A DNA stretch of 64,000 nucleotides from Rhodospirillaceae bacterium (GCA_947476925.1 CANJSF010000016.1:1-64000); one strand, 5' to 3'; shown: positions 48,145 to 57,024, numbered from the stretch's first letter. The notes: generated by a model not told the origin, from the sequence alone. A program made the numbers and translations.

Positions 48145-48555
48145 ATGGGCCATGTCCTGGTAATCGATGATGACTATGGCGTACGGCAGACTTTTGCCCT
48201 GGCACTTGAAGCCTGCGGACACGAGGTCACAACCGCCGCCAGCGGGCAATTGGGCCTTGATGCGGCACGCGCGAGAAAACCAGAACTGATTTTTCTTGAT
48301 CTCAAAATGCCCGGCATGACGGGCGTGGATACGCTGCGACATTTGCAAGGTATCTGCCCTGACGTACCTGTGTATGTCGTGACAGCATTTTATGAAGAAT
48401 ACATGGCCCCGTTGCGTGACTTGCAGCGCACCGGTGTGAACTTCGACATCGCTCGCAAACCCCTGGGATTTGCAGAAATCCGCGCCATCGCGGATGGCAT
48501 GCTGTCGCTGAAGACCGGACCGATCTCGCTAATGACGGCAGGAGCAGTCCAATGA
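48145..48555 (+). CDS. single-domain response regulator
   Basis: The 136-residue protein is a stand-alone receiver: acidic pocket IDDD (about 7-10), phospho-acceptor Asp in LIFLDLKMPGMTG (about 53), the Thr switch in VVTAF and the conserved Lys in ARKP. There is no output domain, so it acts through partners. AGGAGAAATTGCG precedes the ATG. It overlaps the KaiB-like gene by 4 nt (ATGA) and is divergent from the PAS-GGDEF-EAL gene; no histidine kinase is encoded in the window. Confidence 0.92.
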   Translation: MGHVLVIDDDYGVRQTFALALEACGHEVTTAASGQLGLDAARARKPELIFLDLKMPGMTGVDTLRHLQGICPDVPVYVVTAFYEEYMAPLRDLQRTGVNFDIARKPLGFAEIRAIADGMLSLKTGPISLMTAGAVQ

Positions 48556-48872
48556 ATGCCCTGACCAAACCAACGCGCCGTGTCTCGATGCGATTATTTG
48601 TCGCAGGAGCGACCGCCAGTTCCGAGAAAGCCAAAGCTGCACTGAATACGATTTGCGATGATTTACGCGCGCGCGCGCCGGGCCATGATGTTGACCTGGA
48701 AATCATCGACGTGCTGGCCGATCCTGATACCGCGCTGCTGAACCAAGTGTTTGCGACGCCAACCGTGATCAGAGTCTCACCGGGGCCTGCGCGTCGCCTG
48801 TTTGGCGATTTATCTTCACCGGAAATGGTGACAATTGGTTTGCAGCTCTCGCCGGAGACAACGCCCGCGTAA
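48552..48872 (+). CDS. KaiB-domain protein
   Basis: The 106-residue product has a KaiB domain: RLFVAGATASSEKAKAALNTI, an ID-V-D segment (LEIIDVLADPDTALLNQVFATPTVIRVSPGPARRLFGDLSS) with the cis-Pro-like TPTV and the PxRRLxGD end typical of the family. In cyanobacteria KaiB binds KaiC in the circadian clock; in other bacteria KaiB homologues also occur with or without KaiC and with two-component proteins, and roles in stress are reported. No kaiC is in this window. Translational coupling with the receiver gene suggests the two products work together. Confidence 0.88.
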   Translation: MNALTKPTRRVSMRLFVAGATASSEKAKAALNTICDDLRARAPGHDVDLEIIDVLADPDTALLNQVFATPTVIRVSPGPARRLFGDLSSPEMVTIGLQLSPETTPA

Positions 48873-48948
48873 GCGGGAAAGCAGTTGATTGCAGAGCTCT
48901 ATTCTTCCAGCATTACGGCATTGAAGCACCTAATTGCTGGAGAAAATT

Positions 48949-49719
48949 GTGACTCACATTTTGGTTACTGGCGCGTCATCGGGGATTGGCGAGGCCCTAG
49001 CCTTGCACTACGCCGCCTCTGGGAACCGCCTGAGCTTGCTGGGTCGCAATCTTGAGAGAACCCAAGCAGTCGCAACGGCCTGCCGTGCCAAAGGCGCAGC
49101 CGTGTCGGCCATTAGTCTTGATGTGCAAAACGCAGCAGACATGGAAGCCTGGGTGCAAACTTGCGATAACGAGCTACCCTTAGATGTGGTGATCGCCAAT
49201 GCCGGCGTCTCAGCCGGTAGCGGTGGTGCCGGAGAAAGTGCCGACCAGACCCGACAAATTTTCTCAATCAACGTCAACGGCATCTTCAATACCGTGCTGC
49301 CTGCGATGGCTGTGATGCGCCCACGCCACCGTGGCCAGATTGCCATCATGAGTTCCATCGCTGGGTTTCGGGGTTTGCCCAGTGCGCCCGCCTACTGCGC
49401 CTCTAAAGCCGCCGTCAAAGTGTGGGGCGAAGGGTTACGAGGTCAGTTAGCGCGCGACAACATCAGCGTGTCGGTAATTTGCCCAGGCTTCGTTGTCAGC
49501 GGCATCTCGCGGCGGAACCGCTTCCCGATGCCGTTTCTAATGCAAACCGCTGATGCAGCAAAGTTGATCGCCATGGGCCTTGCTGCCAATCGTGGGCGCA
49601 TTGCATTCCCCTGGCCAATGGCCATCATGGCCTGGATCATGACGACGTTGCCTGACGCTTTGATTGGCGCAGTAACGTCGCGACTGCCGCGAAAAGACGA
49701 ACTGCCTGCGCAACCCTAA
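48949..49719 (+). CDS. SDR family NAD(P)-dependent oxidoreductase
   Basis: The 256-residue classical SDR has TGASSGIGEALA (about 7-18), NAG (about 84), catalytic Ser in IMSSIAGFRG and the YCASKAA motif (YxxxK) near 150. I start at GTG 48949, which has GGAG at 6-nt spacing; a TTG at 48934 is less likely. A hydrophobic C-terminal stretch (WPMAIMAWIMTTLPDALIGAV) may associate with the membrane. Substrate unknown. It lies 76 bp after the KaiB-like gene and its 3' end overlaps that of the convergent TerC gene by 3 nt. Confidence 0.87.
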   Translation: MTHILVTGASSGIGEALALHYAASGNRLSLLGRNLERTQAVATACRAKGAAVSAISLDVQNAADMEAWVQTCDNELPLDVVIANAGVSAGSGGAGESADQTRQIFSINVNGIFNTVLPAMAVMRPRHRGQIAIMSSIAGFRGLPSAPAYCASKAAVKVWGEGLRGQLARDNISVSVICPGFVVSGISRRNRFPMPFLMQTADAAKLIAMGLAANRGRIAFPWPMAIMAWIMTTLPDALIGAVTSRLPRKDELPAQP

Positions 49720-50642
49720 GCGGTGCGCGCTGAACGCCGAAAAACCCACGCCGTCGCTTCACCGATTACGATTGCAATGACGGCAGCGAACACGGGGCGC
49801 AGACCATGCACAACTTGCATGAGCGCGCTTTCGCCTGCAGCCGGTGCCGTATCACCCAAATTGTAAGCAACTGCACCCAGCGCAAAAACAGCGACGCGGA
49901 TCAGCACGGCGCGGACCAGAAAAACTGCGGCGCCGGCGGCAACTTCTTCAGCAACAATTTCAGCGGTCACCTTTTGTATCGGCGCCAGCAGACGGCTGAC
50001 AACGATGACCAAAATTGCCCCCATAAGTGGTGCAAGGTCATGAAGCCAAAGCGCATTCTGCTTAATCCATTCTTCCAACCCATGATCAGTGACAATCACT
50101 TCACCACCGATGTAGCCAATCAGCGCCGCCCCTCCCGGTACAATCACTGGATAGCGTTCGATCAACTTGATCAGCATGGTCGCACCATAAACAACCATGG
50201 GCACACTAATGATCAGCCCGGCGATCAGCAGCACGGTGTCGCCCTTCGCGGCCGCGGCAACGGCAATGACGTTGTCTAAGCTCATGACAGCATCAGCAAC
50301 TACGACCACACGCACCGCGTGCCAAATATTGCGCGCGGCGTCTATTTCTCCACCATCATCGTCACCCACCACCAGCTTGTAGCCCACCCAGAACAACAAC
50401 AGACCGCCGAACACTTTGAGATACGGCACGGTCAACAAGTAGACGATGAAGATCGTGAAGATGATCCGCAACACCACGGCCACGCCCGAGCCCAGGGCAA
50501 TGCCCCATTTTTGTTGCTTTGGCGGCAAGCTGCGGCAGGCCAAGGCGATGACCACCGCATTGTCGCCGGATAACACAACATTGACGCCAATGATTGTGAG
50601 CAGTGCCGCCCAGGTTTCAGGATTAGCGAGGTACTCTAACAT
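49716..50642 (-). CDS. TerC family membrane protein (YjbE-like)
   Basis: The 308-residue protein has about eight membrane helices and the TerC-family intramembrane motifs LSGDNAVVIALA (about 24-35) and MSLDNVIAVAA (about 120-130), whose Asp and Asn residues are probable metal-binding sites. The family exports divalent metal, chiefly Mn in studied cases, or gives tellurite resistance. It lies 5 bp after another TerC gene on the same strand, and may form a functional pair. No yybP-ykoY-type Mn riboswitch was recognised upstream of the pair. Confidence 0.87.
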   Translation of the reverse strand: MLEYLANPETWAALLTIIGVNVVLSGDNAVVIALACRSLPPKQQKWGIALGSGVAVVLRIIFTIFIVYLLTVPYLKVFGGLLLFWVGYKLVVGDDDGGEIDAARNIWHAVRVVVVADAVMSLDNVIAVAAAAKGDTVLLIAGLIISVPMVVYGATMLIKLIERYPVIVPGGAALIGYIGGEVIVTDHGLEEWIKQNALWLHDLAPLMGAILVIVVSRLLAPIQKVTAEIVAEEVAAGAAVFLVRAVLIRVAVFALGAVAYNLGDTAPAAGESALMQVVHGLRPVFAAVIAIVIGEATAWVFRRSARTA

Positions 50643-50647
50643 TGAAA

Positions 50648-51367
50648 TTAGAGACCAGACTTTGATCGCTTGCGTCGAACCAACAAATTCAAGGTTTCAT
50701 TGAGTGCCGAGAACGCGATGGCGAAATACAGGTACCCGCGCGGAATGTGTACGTGCGCCGCATCGGCCACCAACGCCATGCCAATGAGCAACAAAAATCC
50801 CAGTGCAAGCATTTTAACGGTTGGATGGCGATTGACGAAATTACTGACCGGAGTGGCCGCGAATAGCATAATCAGAATGGCGACGACGATCGCCGCGATC
50901 ATCACTGGTAAATTATCGGTCATGCCAACCGCTGTGATTACGGAATCAAGCGAAAAGACCAGGTCGAGAATAACGATCTGAACAATGGTTGCAGCAAACG
51001 AAGACTTTACCGCGTGTTCGCCTTCTTCTTGGCCTTCCATCATGTTGTGAACTTCTGCGGTCGCCTTGTAGAGCAAGAACAGACCGCCCAAGCCCAAAAT
51101 GACATCGCGCCACGACATATCGTAACCGCCAAAACTCATGACCGGTTCCGTCAGGCCCGCGATCCACGACAAACTCATGAGCAACGCGACGCGCATGCCC
51201 AACGCCAATGACAATCCGATGCGGCGCGCTTTGGCTTGTTGGTCAGCTGGCAAGCGAGATGTAACGATCGACAGGAAGATAATATTGTCGATGCCCAGCA
51301 CAATCTCGAGCGCCGTAAGCGTGAGGAAGGCAGCCCAAACATTAAAATCAGTCAACATCTCGATCAT
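50648..51367 (-). CDS. TerC family membrane protein (YgdQ-like)
   Basis: The 239-residue protein has about seven helices and the motifs LGIDNIIFLSIV (about 23-34) and FSLDSVITAVG (about 135-145), the same pattern as its downstream paralogue but with Ser in place of Asn in the second motif. It ends in a basic tail (RRKRSKSGL). It is probably a metal-ion exporter of the inner membrane. It follows mltG by 41 bp on the same strand and may be read from the fatty-acid/mltG transcript. Confidence 0.87.
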   Translation of the reverse strand: MIEMLTDFNVWAAFLTLTALEIVLGIDNIIFLSIVTSRLPADQQAKARRIGLSLALGMRVALLMSLSWIAGLTEPVMSFGGYDMSWRDVILGLGGLFLLYKATAEVHNMMEGQEEGEHAVKSSFAATIVQIVILDLVFSLDSVITAVGMTDNLPVMIAAIVVAILIMLFAATPVSNFVNRHPTVKMLALGFLLLIGMALVADAAHVHIPRGYLYFAIAFSALNETLNLLVRRKRSKSGL

Positions 51368-51408
51368 CGAAATCTCACTTCAAAAATAAATCGTCGCCCG
51401 ACTATATC

Positions 51409-52470
51409 TCAGGTCTTAGTCCTTTTCTCTGGCGCTTTTTTTGCCGGCAATGCTTGTGTATTCGCCTTGGCCGCAGAGGGCTTTTCTGCTTTTGGGCTGG
51501 GTGCTGCGTCAATTTTGCGCCAGCGGGCCACGTTTCGATTGTGCTCGGCAAGCGTCGCGGCAAAGGCATGCCCGCCAGTTCCATCGGCAACAAAATACAG
51601 CGCATCCGTTTCTTCAGGCTGCAACACAGCAGCGATTGCCGCACGGCCCGGATGGCAAATCGGCGAAGGGGGCAAGCGGTCGATCAGATAGGTATTAAAT
51701 GCCGACGGCGCAGCAAGGTCTTGACGCGTTAAATCCCGGTTCAAACCGGTTGGATTGATGCCGTAAATCACGGTCGGATCAGATTGCAACCGCATCTTCT
51801 TTTTAAGGCGATTGATAAACACCCCTGCCACTTTGGGACGCTCGGCCGCAATGCCGGTTTCTTTTTCAACAATAGCGGCAAGCGTCATTGCCTCTTCCGG
51901 TGAGGCTAATGGCAAGTCGGGTTTGCGAGCAGCCCATAATTCGGCGAGCGCGGTCTCGCGCGCCTTGCGCATACGAGCGATCAGCGCCGCTTTGGTATCG
52001 CCCCATTCATAGCGGTATGTTTCGGGCAACAAATCACCATCGGCAATGTTATTGGAGCTATCGCCCGTCAGCCCATCTGCCGCCAAAACAATACGCATAA
52101 TCTCAGCGGTAACCAGCCCCTCAGGAATTGTAACAAATCGCGCAACAACCTCGCGCTTGACCATTTTGTCGACAACGGCGGTAACCGAACTTTTGGACTC
52201 AAAGCGATATTCGCCCGGCTTGAGGCTTCTTTCCTTGCCGCTGCGACGCGCCTCGAATTGAAACAACAGATCGCTGGCCACAACATCGGCATCGGCCAAC
52301 TGTGTTGCAATGTTGCCCAGGCCCGTTCCTGGGCGAATGATAATGGTAACGTCTTGGGTCAGTGGGCCGGGCTGGGTGACGGCGTTGAGCGACCATAAAT
52401 ACAGGCCAATAACGCCAGCAAGCAACAACGCGACCAGCGACAGACCGGCAGTGAAAAGCCGTTCGCGCAT
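51409..52470 (-). CDS. mltG: endolytic murein transglycosylase MltG
   Basis: The 353-residue YceG-family protein has one N-terminal membrane helix (about 7-28), a LysM-like subdomain (IIIRPGTGLGNIATQL) and the catalytic domain with the active-site Glu in AAIVEKETGIAAERPKVAGVFINRL (about 215) and QSDPTVIYG. It cleaves nascent glycan strands near the inner membrane and is thought to set strand length. I use the ATG at 52470; a TTG 9 nt upstream abuts the fabF stop. The C-terminus has an extra Lys/Ala-rich tail of about 30 residues. It is the last gene of the fab run. Confidence 0.93.
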   Translation of the reverse strand: MRERLFTAGLSLVALLLAGVIGLYLWSLNAVTQPGPLTQDVTIIIRPGTGLGNIATQLADADVVASDLLFQFEARRSGKERSLKPGEYRFESKSSVTAVVDKMVKREVVARFVTIPEGLVTAEIMRIVLAADGLTGDSSNNIADGDLLPETYRYEWGDTKAALIARMRKARETALAELWAARKPDLPLASPEEAMTLAAIVEKETGIAAERPKVAGVFINRLKKKMRLQSDPTVIYGINPTGLNRDLTRQDLAAPSAFNTYLIDRLPPSPICHPGRAAIAAVLQPEETDALYFVADGTGGHAFAATLAEHNRNVARWRKIDAAPSPKAEKPSAAKANTQALPAKKAPEKRTKT

Positions 52471-52479
52471 GGATGTCAA

Positions 52480-53754
52480 TTACGGCGCCGGGCCGATAAC
52501 AAGTGCCGCGTTTGTGCCGCCAAACCCAAATGAGTTCGACAACGCATAGCGAATGCGGCGCTTTTTGGCTTGATGGGGCACTAGGTCGATATCGCAGCCC
52601 TCGGACGGATCATCGAGGTTCAATGTCGGCGGCGCCACTTGATCACGCAACGCCAAGATCGAGAATATCGCTTCCACGGCACCGGCTGCGCCCAATAAGT
52701 GACCGATGGCCGATTTGGTCGATGACATTGAGAGTTGATACGCGGCATCGCCGAACATGCGCTTGACGGCGTTGAGTTCGATCTCATCACCTTTCGGCGT
52801 CGAAGTGCCGTGGGCATTAATGTAATCGATGTCTGCGGGGTTGAGCTTAGCGTCTCGCAGCGCGCCACGCATCGCACGAAAGCCACCTGAGCCGTCCTCG
52901 GCAGGCGCTGTGATGTGGTAAGCATCACCCGCGAGGCCATAGCCTAAAATTTCGCCATATATTTTAGCGCCGCGCTTTTTGGCGTGTTCGTATTCTTCCA
53001 GCACCACAACGCCCGAGCCCTCACCCATGACAAAGCCATCGCGGCCTTTGTCCCAGGGCCGCGAGGCGCGGGTTGGCGTATCGTTGTAGGAGGTTGATAA
53101 AGCTTTGGCGGCGGCAAACCCGGCCAAACCTAATCGACACAGCGCCGATTCAGCACCGCCGGCCAGCATAATGTCAGCGTCGCCGTACTTGATCAGGCGG
53201 CAGGCATCACCAATAGCGTGGGCCCCCGTGGCGCAGGCTGTCACGGGGGCGTGGTTGGGGCCTTTGAAACCATGTTTGATCGAGACCTGCCCCGAGGCGA
53301 GGTTGATTAAACTTGCAGGGATAAAGAACGGGCTGACGCGACGCGGACCCTGAGTGGCCAAAACTTGGGCCGTTTCATCGATGGTGAACAGGCCGCCGAT
53401 GCCAGAACCAATCATCACGCCAGTTCGTTCGCGCTCATCATCGGTTGCCGGCACCCAGCCAGAATCTTTTACAGCTTCATCAGCAGCTGCGATGGCATAG
53501 ACAATAAAGTCGTCCATGCGACGGCGCTCTTTCGGACTAACAAAATCATCAACATTGAGACGCAGCGGATGGCCGTCTTCCGTCGGAACAGCGCCGCCAA
53601 TCCGGCAGGGCATGTCGTCAACTTTGAAACGCGTCACGGGTGCAATACCCGATTTTGCAGCGAGCAAACTTTCCCAATTGCCGCTCACGCCACACCCGAG
53701 CGGTGTGACTAAGCCCATTCCGGTAACAACGACACGCTTTTGTTCAAAGCCCAT
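52480..53754 (-). CDS. fabF: 3-oxoacyl-ACP synthase II
   Basis: The 424-residue condensing enzyme has the thiolase fold: opening VVVTGMGLVTPLG, catalytic Cys in ATACATGAHAIGD (about 170), first His in NAHGTSTPKGD (about 310) and second in SAIGHLLGAAGAVEA (about 347). It elongates acyl-ACP with malonyl-ACP. It follows acpP with a 147-bp gap that holds a strong inverted repeat, and precedes mltG by 9 bp. Confidence 0.96.
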   Translation of the reverse strand: MGFEQKRVVVTGMGLVTPLGCGVSGNWESLLAAKSGIAPVTRFKVDDMPCRIGGAVPTEDGHPLRLNVDDFVSPKERRRMDDFIVYAIAAADEAVKDSGWVPATDDERERTGVMIGSGIGGLFTIDETAQVLATQGPRRVSPFFIPASLINLASGQVSIKHGFKGPNHAPVTACATGAHAIGDACRLIKYGDADIMLAGGAESALCRLGLAGFAAAKALSTSYNDTPTRASRPWDKGRDGFVMGEGSGVVVLEEYEHAKKRGAKIYGEILGYGLAGDAYHITAPAEDGSGGFRAMRGALRDAKLNPADIDYINAHGTSTPKGDEIELNAVKRMFGDAAYQLSMSSTKSAIGHLLGAAGAVEAIFSILALRDQVAPPTLNLDDPSEGCDIDLVPHQAKKRRIRYALSNSFGFGGTNAALVIGPAP

Positions 53755-53820
53755 GATCGATTGACCCCTATCGACGACGGCTACAGATCAGCCAAGTGCG
53801 TACAGACCTATAAACGGCGA

Positions 53821-53846
53821 TGGGACCCGGACGAGTCCAGGCCCCA
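53821..53846 (-). other. inverted repeat between acpP and fabF
   Basis: On the minus strand TGGGGCCTGGAC and GTCCGGGTCCCA flank TC and can pair at all 12 positions allowing two G-T pairs; with a realistic loop about 10 bp form. No U run follows (TCGCCGTTTATAGG), so it looks more like an RNA processing or stability element, or a leaky terminator, that would let acpP be expressed above fabF. Confidence 0.5.
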
Positions 53847-53901
53847 TTCGAAATGTGGTGTCGGCGAACGCGCAACGCCCGCCCAAGTGGCCCAAGGGCC
53901 G

Positions 53902-54141
53902 TTACTTCTTCGCGTTCGCGTCGATGAACGCGATTGCGTCTTTGACAGTAAGAATTTTTTCTGCGGCGTCGTCAGGAATTTCCACGCCAAACTCTTCTTC
54001 AAACGCCATAACCAATTCGACGGTGTCTAAGCTGTCGGCACCCAAATCGTCGATAAAGCTGGCGTTATCTGTCACCTTGGCTTCTTCAACGCCCAAATGT
54101 TCGACGACAATTTTCTTCACGCGCTCGGCGACCGTGCTCAT
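53902..54141 (-). CDS. acpP: acyl carrier protein
   Basis: The 79-residue acidic protein has the phosphopantetheine attachment motif [20 protein letters not shown], with the modified Ser at about residue 37. It carries growing acyl chains. GAGGAAAGAGG before the ATG is a very strong ribosome-binding site, as expected for one of the most abundant proteins. It lies between fabG (182-bp gap, room for its own promoter) and fabF. Confidence 0.98.
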   Translation of the reverse strand: MSTVAERVKKIVVEHLGVEEAKVTDNASFIDDLGADSLDTVELVMAFEEEFGVEIPDDAAEKILTVKDAIAFIDANAKK

Positions 54142-54323
54142 TCCTCTTTCCTCACGCTATTTAATGATTTGGATGACGTACTTCGAGATCTTCGTGACTT
54201 AACGGATTCTTCGGCTTTGGGCGGCGGCGCTTGTGACCAGCTGCCGAAAGCGGGAGCGTGGTAGCATATCCCCCTGGGCTTGGCTAGGGCCGCAGCCAGT
54301 GGTGTAAGAGGCTGTAATTACGA

Positions 54324-55061
54324 TCAAATCATCGCCATGCCGCCATTCACATGCAACGTTTGGCCGGTGACGTAAGCTGCCTCTGCGCTTGCTAAGTAAG
54401 CCACCGCCGCGCCGATATCCTCGCCCGTGCCCATGCGCGCCAACGGAATAGAATCGGTGATGCGCTTGCGTTGATCATCATTCAAGCCGTCGGTCATGGC
54501 GCTAACAATAAAGCCGGGAGCGACCGCATTGACGGTGATGTTGCGGCTGGCCACTTCTTGGGCCAACGACTTCGTCAGCCCGATGAGACCGGCTTTCGAG
54601 GCCACGTAGTTAACTTGGCCGGGGTTGCCGGTTACCCCCACAACCGAGGAAATATTGATGATGCGCCCATGGCGGCGCTTCATCATGCCTTTGACCGCCG
54701 CACGGCTAAGCCGGAATGCCGTTCCCAGGTTAATACCCAGCACATCCCAAAAATCCTGATCCTTCATGCGCAAAATCAAACCATCGCGCGTGATGCCTGC
54801 ATTGTTGACTAGAATATCGACCTGCCCCATCGCCGCTTCGGCATTGGGGATCATTTTTTCGACAGCCTCGGTGTCGGCCAAATTGCACACAATGACGTGT
54901 GCGCGCTCTTTCAACTCGGCGGCTAGGGCTTCGAGCGCCTCTTGCCGCGTGCCGTGCAACGCAACCGTGGCGCCTTGCGCATGCAGAGATGTCGCGATGG
55001 CCCGACCGATACCGCCGCTGGCTCCTGTGATCAGAGCGCATTTCCCGGTGAGATCAAACAT
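54324..55061 (-). CDS. fabG: 3-oxoacyl-ACP reductase
   Basis: The 245-residue SDR reduces 3-oxoacyl-ACP with NADPH. It has TGASGGIGRAIA (about 13-24), NNAGITRDGL (about 86), catalytic Ser in NISSVVGVTGNPGQ, YVASKAGLIG (YxxxK, about 152) and the FabG C-terminus YVTGQTLHVNGGMAMI. It lies 12 bp after fabD. The position between fabD and acpP separates it from the two other SDRs in the window. Confidence 0.96.
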   Translation of the reverse strand: MFDLTGKCALITGASGGIGRAIATSLHAQGATVALHGTRQEALEALAAELKERAHVIVCNLADTEAVEKMIPNAEAAMGQVDILVNNAGITRDGLILRMKDQDFWDVLGINLGTAFRLSRAAVKGMMKRRHGRIINISSVVGVTGNPGQVNYVASKAGLIGLTKSLAQEVASRNITVNAVAPGFIVSAMTDGLNDDQRKRITDSIPLARMGTGEDIGAAVAYLASAEAAYVTGQTLHVNGGMAMI

Positions 55062-55073
55062 GAAGCTGTCTCC

Positions 55074-56018
55074 TTATAAGCGCTTAAGAAACTCTTCGAC
55101 GTCTTTGGGGCCTTGGATGCTGATGCCAACAACATCGCCATGAATACGTTTGGCCAAGCCGGTGAGCACCTTGCCCGCGCCAACCTCGATCAGTGTATCA
55201 ATCCCGCTTGCGGCCATGAACAACACACTTTCGCGCCAGCGCACCATACCGGTGACTTGCTCGACGAGAAGCCGGCGGATATCGGCAGGATCAATGGTCG
55301 TGAGCGCCGTGACGTTGGCCACAAGCGGCACCACGGGAGACATGACTTGAACGTTCGCCAATGCTTCGGCCATTACATCGGCGGCCGGTTTCATCAGCGC
55401 GCAGTGGAACGGTGCGCTAACTGCCAGCATAATGGCGCGCTTGGCACCTTTAGTTTTTGCAATTTCAATCGCCCGCTCTACAGCTGCTGTATGCCCAGAG
55501 ACCACAACTTGGCCGGGCGCATTATCGTTAGCGGCGGCACAGATTTCATCGGGGCGGGATGCTTCAGCCGCCACAGCTATTGCTTGCTCGATTTCTAAGC
55601 CCAGCAACGCCGCCATGGCGCCTTCGCCCACCGGCACCGCCTTTTGCATGGCCTGGCCACGCGTTTTCAATAGCCGCGCAGCGTCGGCCAAGGTGAGTGA
55701 GCCCGCCGCGGCAAGAGCTGAATATTCACCCAAAGAATGGCCCGCAACATAACGCGCCTTATCGCGTATCGTGACTTTGCCCTGCCGTTCCAGAACGCGA
55801 AGCACCGCTAGACTCACCGACATCAGTGCCGGCTGCGCATTTTCAGTCAGCGTTAAATCTGACTCTTCGCCCTCGAACATCAGCTTGGTGAGATTCTGTT
55901 TCAAGGCGTCGTCAACTTCGCCAAACACTTCGCGCGCCTCGGGGAACGCCGCGGCTAGATCTTTGCCCATGCCGATGGCCTGCGACCCTTGACCCGGAAA
56001 TACAAAGGCCCCGTTCAT
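55074..56018 (-). CDS. fabD: malonyl-CoA:ACP transacylase
   Basis: The 314-residue enzyme transfers malonyl from CoA to ACP. It has FPGQGSQAIGMG (about 6-17), the nucleophile elbow GHSLGEYSALAAAG (Ser about 91) and the catalytic His in VSAPFHCALM. I start at ATG 56018, preceded by AAGGGAGAGATCGA; the frame runs 36 codons further upstream without a ribosome-binding site. It is the first gene of fabD-fabG-acpP-fabF-mltG. Confidence 0.96.
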   Translation of the reverse strand: MNGAFVFPGQGSQAIGMGKDLAAAFPEAREVFGEVDDALKQNLTKLMFEGEESDLTLTENAQPALMSVSLAVLRVLERQGKVTIRDKARYVAGHSLGEYSALAAAGSLTLADAARLLKTRGQAMQKAVPVGEGAMAALLGLEIEQAIAVAAEASRPDEICAAANDNAPGQVVVSGHTAAVERAIEIAKTKGAKRAIMLAVSAPFHCALMKPAADVMAEALANVQVMSPVVPLVANVTALTTIDPADIRRLLVEQVTGMVRWRESVLFMAASGIDTLIEVGAGKVLTGLAKRIHGDVVGISIQGPKDVEEFLKRL

Positions 56019-56204
56019 TCGATCTCTCCCTTGGTTCTGCGGTGCGGCGGGGTGAGTGCTGGGAAATAACCCGAGTGTCAAGGCGGGCGTGAACTTCGCC
56101 ATATTGGGGGCCACCATAAAAATCATGTTCTATAGCAATTGATTACTGTTTTATTTTAATTTATGATTGCTCTGCTTGCTTGTTTTTGAGCCAATGGGGC
56201 GGCA

Positions 56205-56750
56205 ATGACCGATTTACAGCGACTGAGCGCCATCAGCAGCCTGTTGGGCTGGATCTGCTTGGCGTTGATGGCCTTCCTGCCCGCCTCTGTAATCGCCTGC
56301 TGGCTATACTTTGACGTTTTTGGCCCCGGCATTGCCGACCGTTTGGGCATTGCGCGGACTTACACCATCCCCGACCAACTCACTTCGCTACAAATTGCGT
56401 TGGGAATCGGCGTGATGATGGTGCCGGTCGCCATCATGATGTTTGGGCTGTGGAACTTGCGGCAGTTGTTCGCGGGCTTTGGCGCCGGGCGCATTTTCAC
56501 AATCGAGAACACGCGCGCGCTGCGAATATTTGCTTGGTCGGCCATGGCGGTGATTGTCGTTCAGTTTTTTACTGACGGTCTTTTGACCGTGGTGCTGACC
56601 TTGAACAACCCGCCTGGCCAGCGTGTCTTGGCACTGAGCTTGTCGACTGAGCAGCTCGTCGCGTTGTTTGTCGGAGCTGTGTTCGTAGTGATTGCGCGCG
56701 TGCTTGAGGAAGGCCGTAAACTCGCCGACGATAACGCTTCAATTTTGTGA
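56205..56750 (+). CDS. DUF2975 family membrane protein
   Basis: The 181-residue protein has four predicted membrane helices (about 10-35, 63-85, 100-125 and 142-162) and the DUF2975 C-terminus ARVLEEGRKLADDNASIL. The function is unknown; DUF2975 genes are typically followed by a small Xre/YozG-type regulator, as here (9-bp gap). It is divergent from fabD across an A/T-rich region. Confidence 0.85.
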   Translation: MTDLQRLSAISSLLGWICLALMAFLPASVIACWLYFDVFGPGIADRLGIARTYTIPDQLTSLQIALGIGVMMVPVAIMMFGLWNLRQLFAGFGAGRIFTIENTRALRIFAWSAMAVIVVQFFTDGLLTVVLTLNNPPGQRVLALSLSTEQLVALFVGAVFVVIARVLEEGRKLADDNASIL

Positions 56751-56759
56751 ACTAGCACC

Positions 56760-57020
56760 ATGTCAATTGTCGTTAATCTGGACGTGATGATGGCGCGACG
56801 CAAAGTAAAGTCGAAAGACTTGGCCGCATTTGTCGGCGTCACAGAACAAAACATGTCATTGCTGAAGTCGGGCAAGATCAAAGGCGTGCGGTTTTCCACG
56901 CTTGATCGGATTTGCACGTACCTCAACTGCCAACCCGGCGACATTCTCGAACATCGTCCCTCAGAACCGATGGACGACGATCTGACACCCCAATCCTCAC
57001 ACCCCGAAGCTGCGGAGTAA
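56760..57020 (+). CDS. small Xre-type helix-turn-helix regulator
   Basis: The 86-residue protein is a single HTH domain of the YozG/Cro-CI type: NLDVMMARRKVKSKDLAAFVGVTEQNMSLLKSGKIKGVRFSTLDRICTYLNCQPGDILEH in outline, with the recognition helix at about 32-42. It probably autoregulates the operon with the preceding DUF2975 membrane protein, a pairing common in many phyla. The last 15 residues are an acidic tail. It ends 4 bp before the next small gene. Confidence 0.85.
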   Translation: MSIVVNLDVMMARRKVKSKDLAAFVGVTEQNMSLLKSGKIKGVRFSTLDRICTYLNCQPGDILEHRPSEPMDDDLTPQSSHPEAAE

Positions 57021-57024
57021 CATC

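Noticed and set aside
47941-48348. 136-codon N-terminal extension of the PAS-GGDEF-EAL gene
   Set aside because: It would overlap the divergent response regulator start and its sequence has no domain; a good ribosome-binding site precedes the ATG at 47940.
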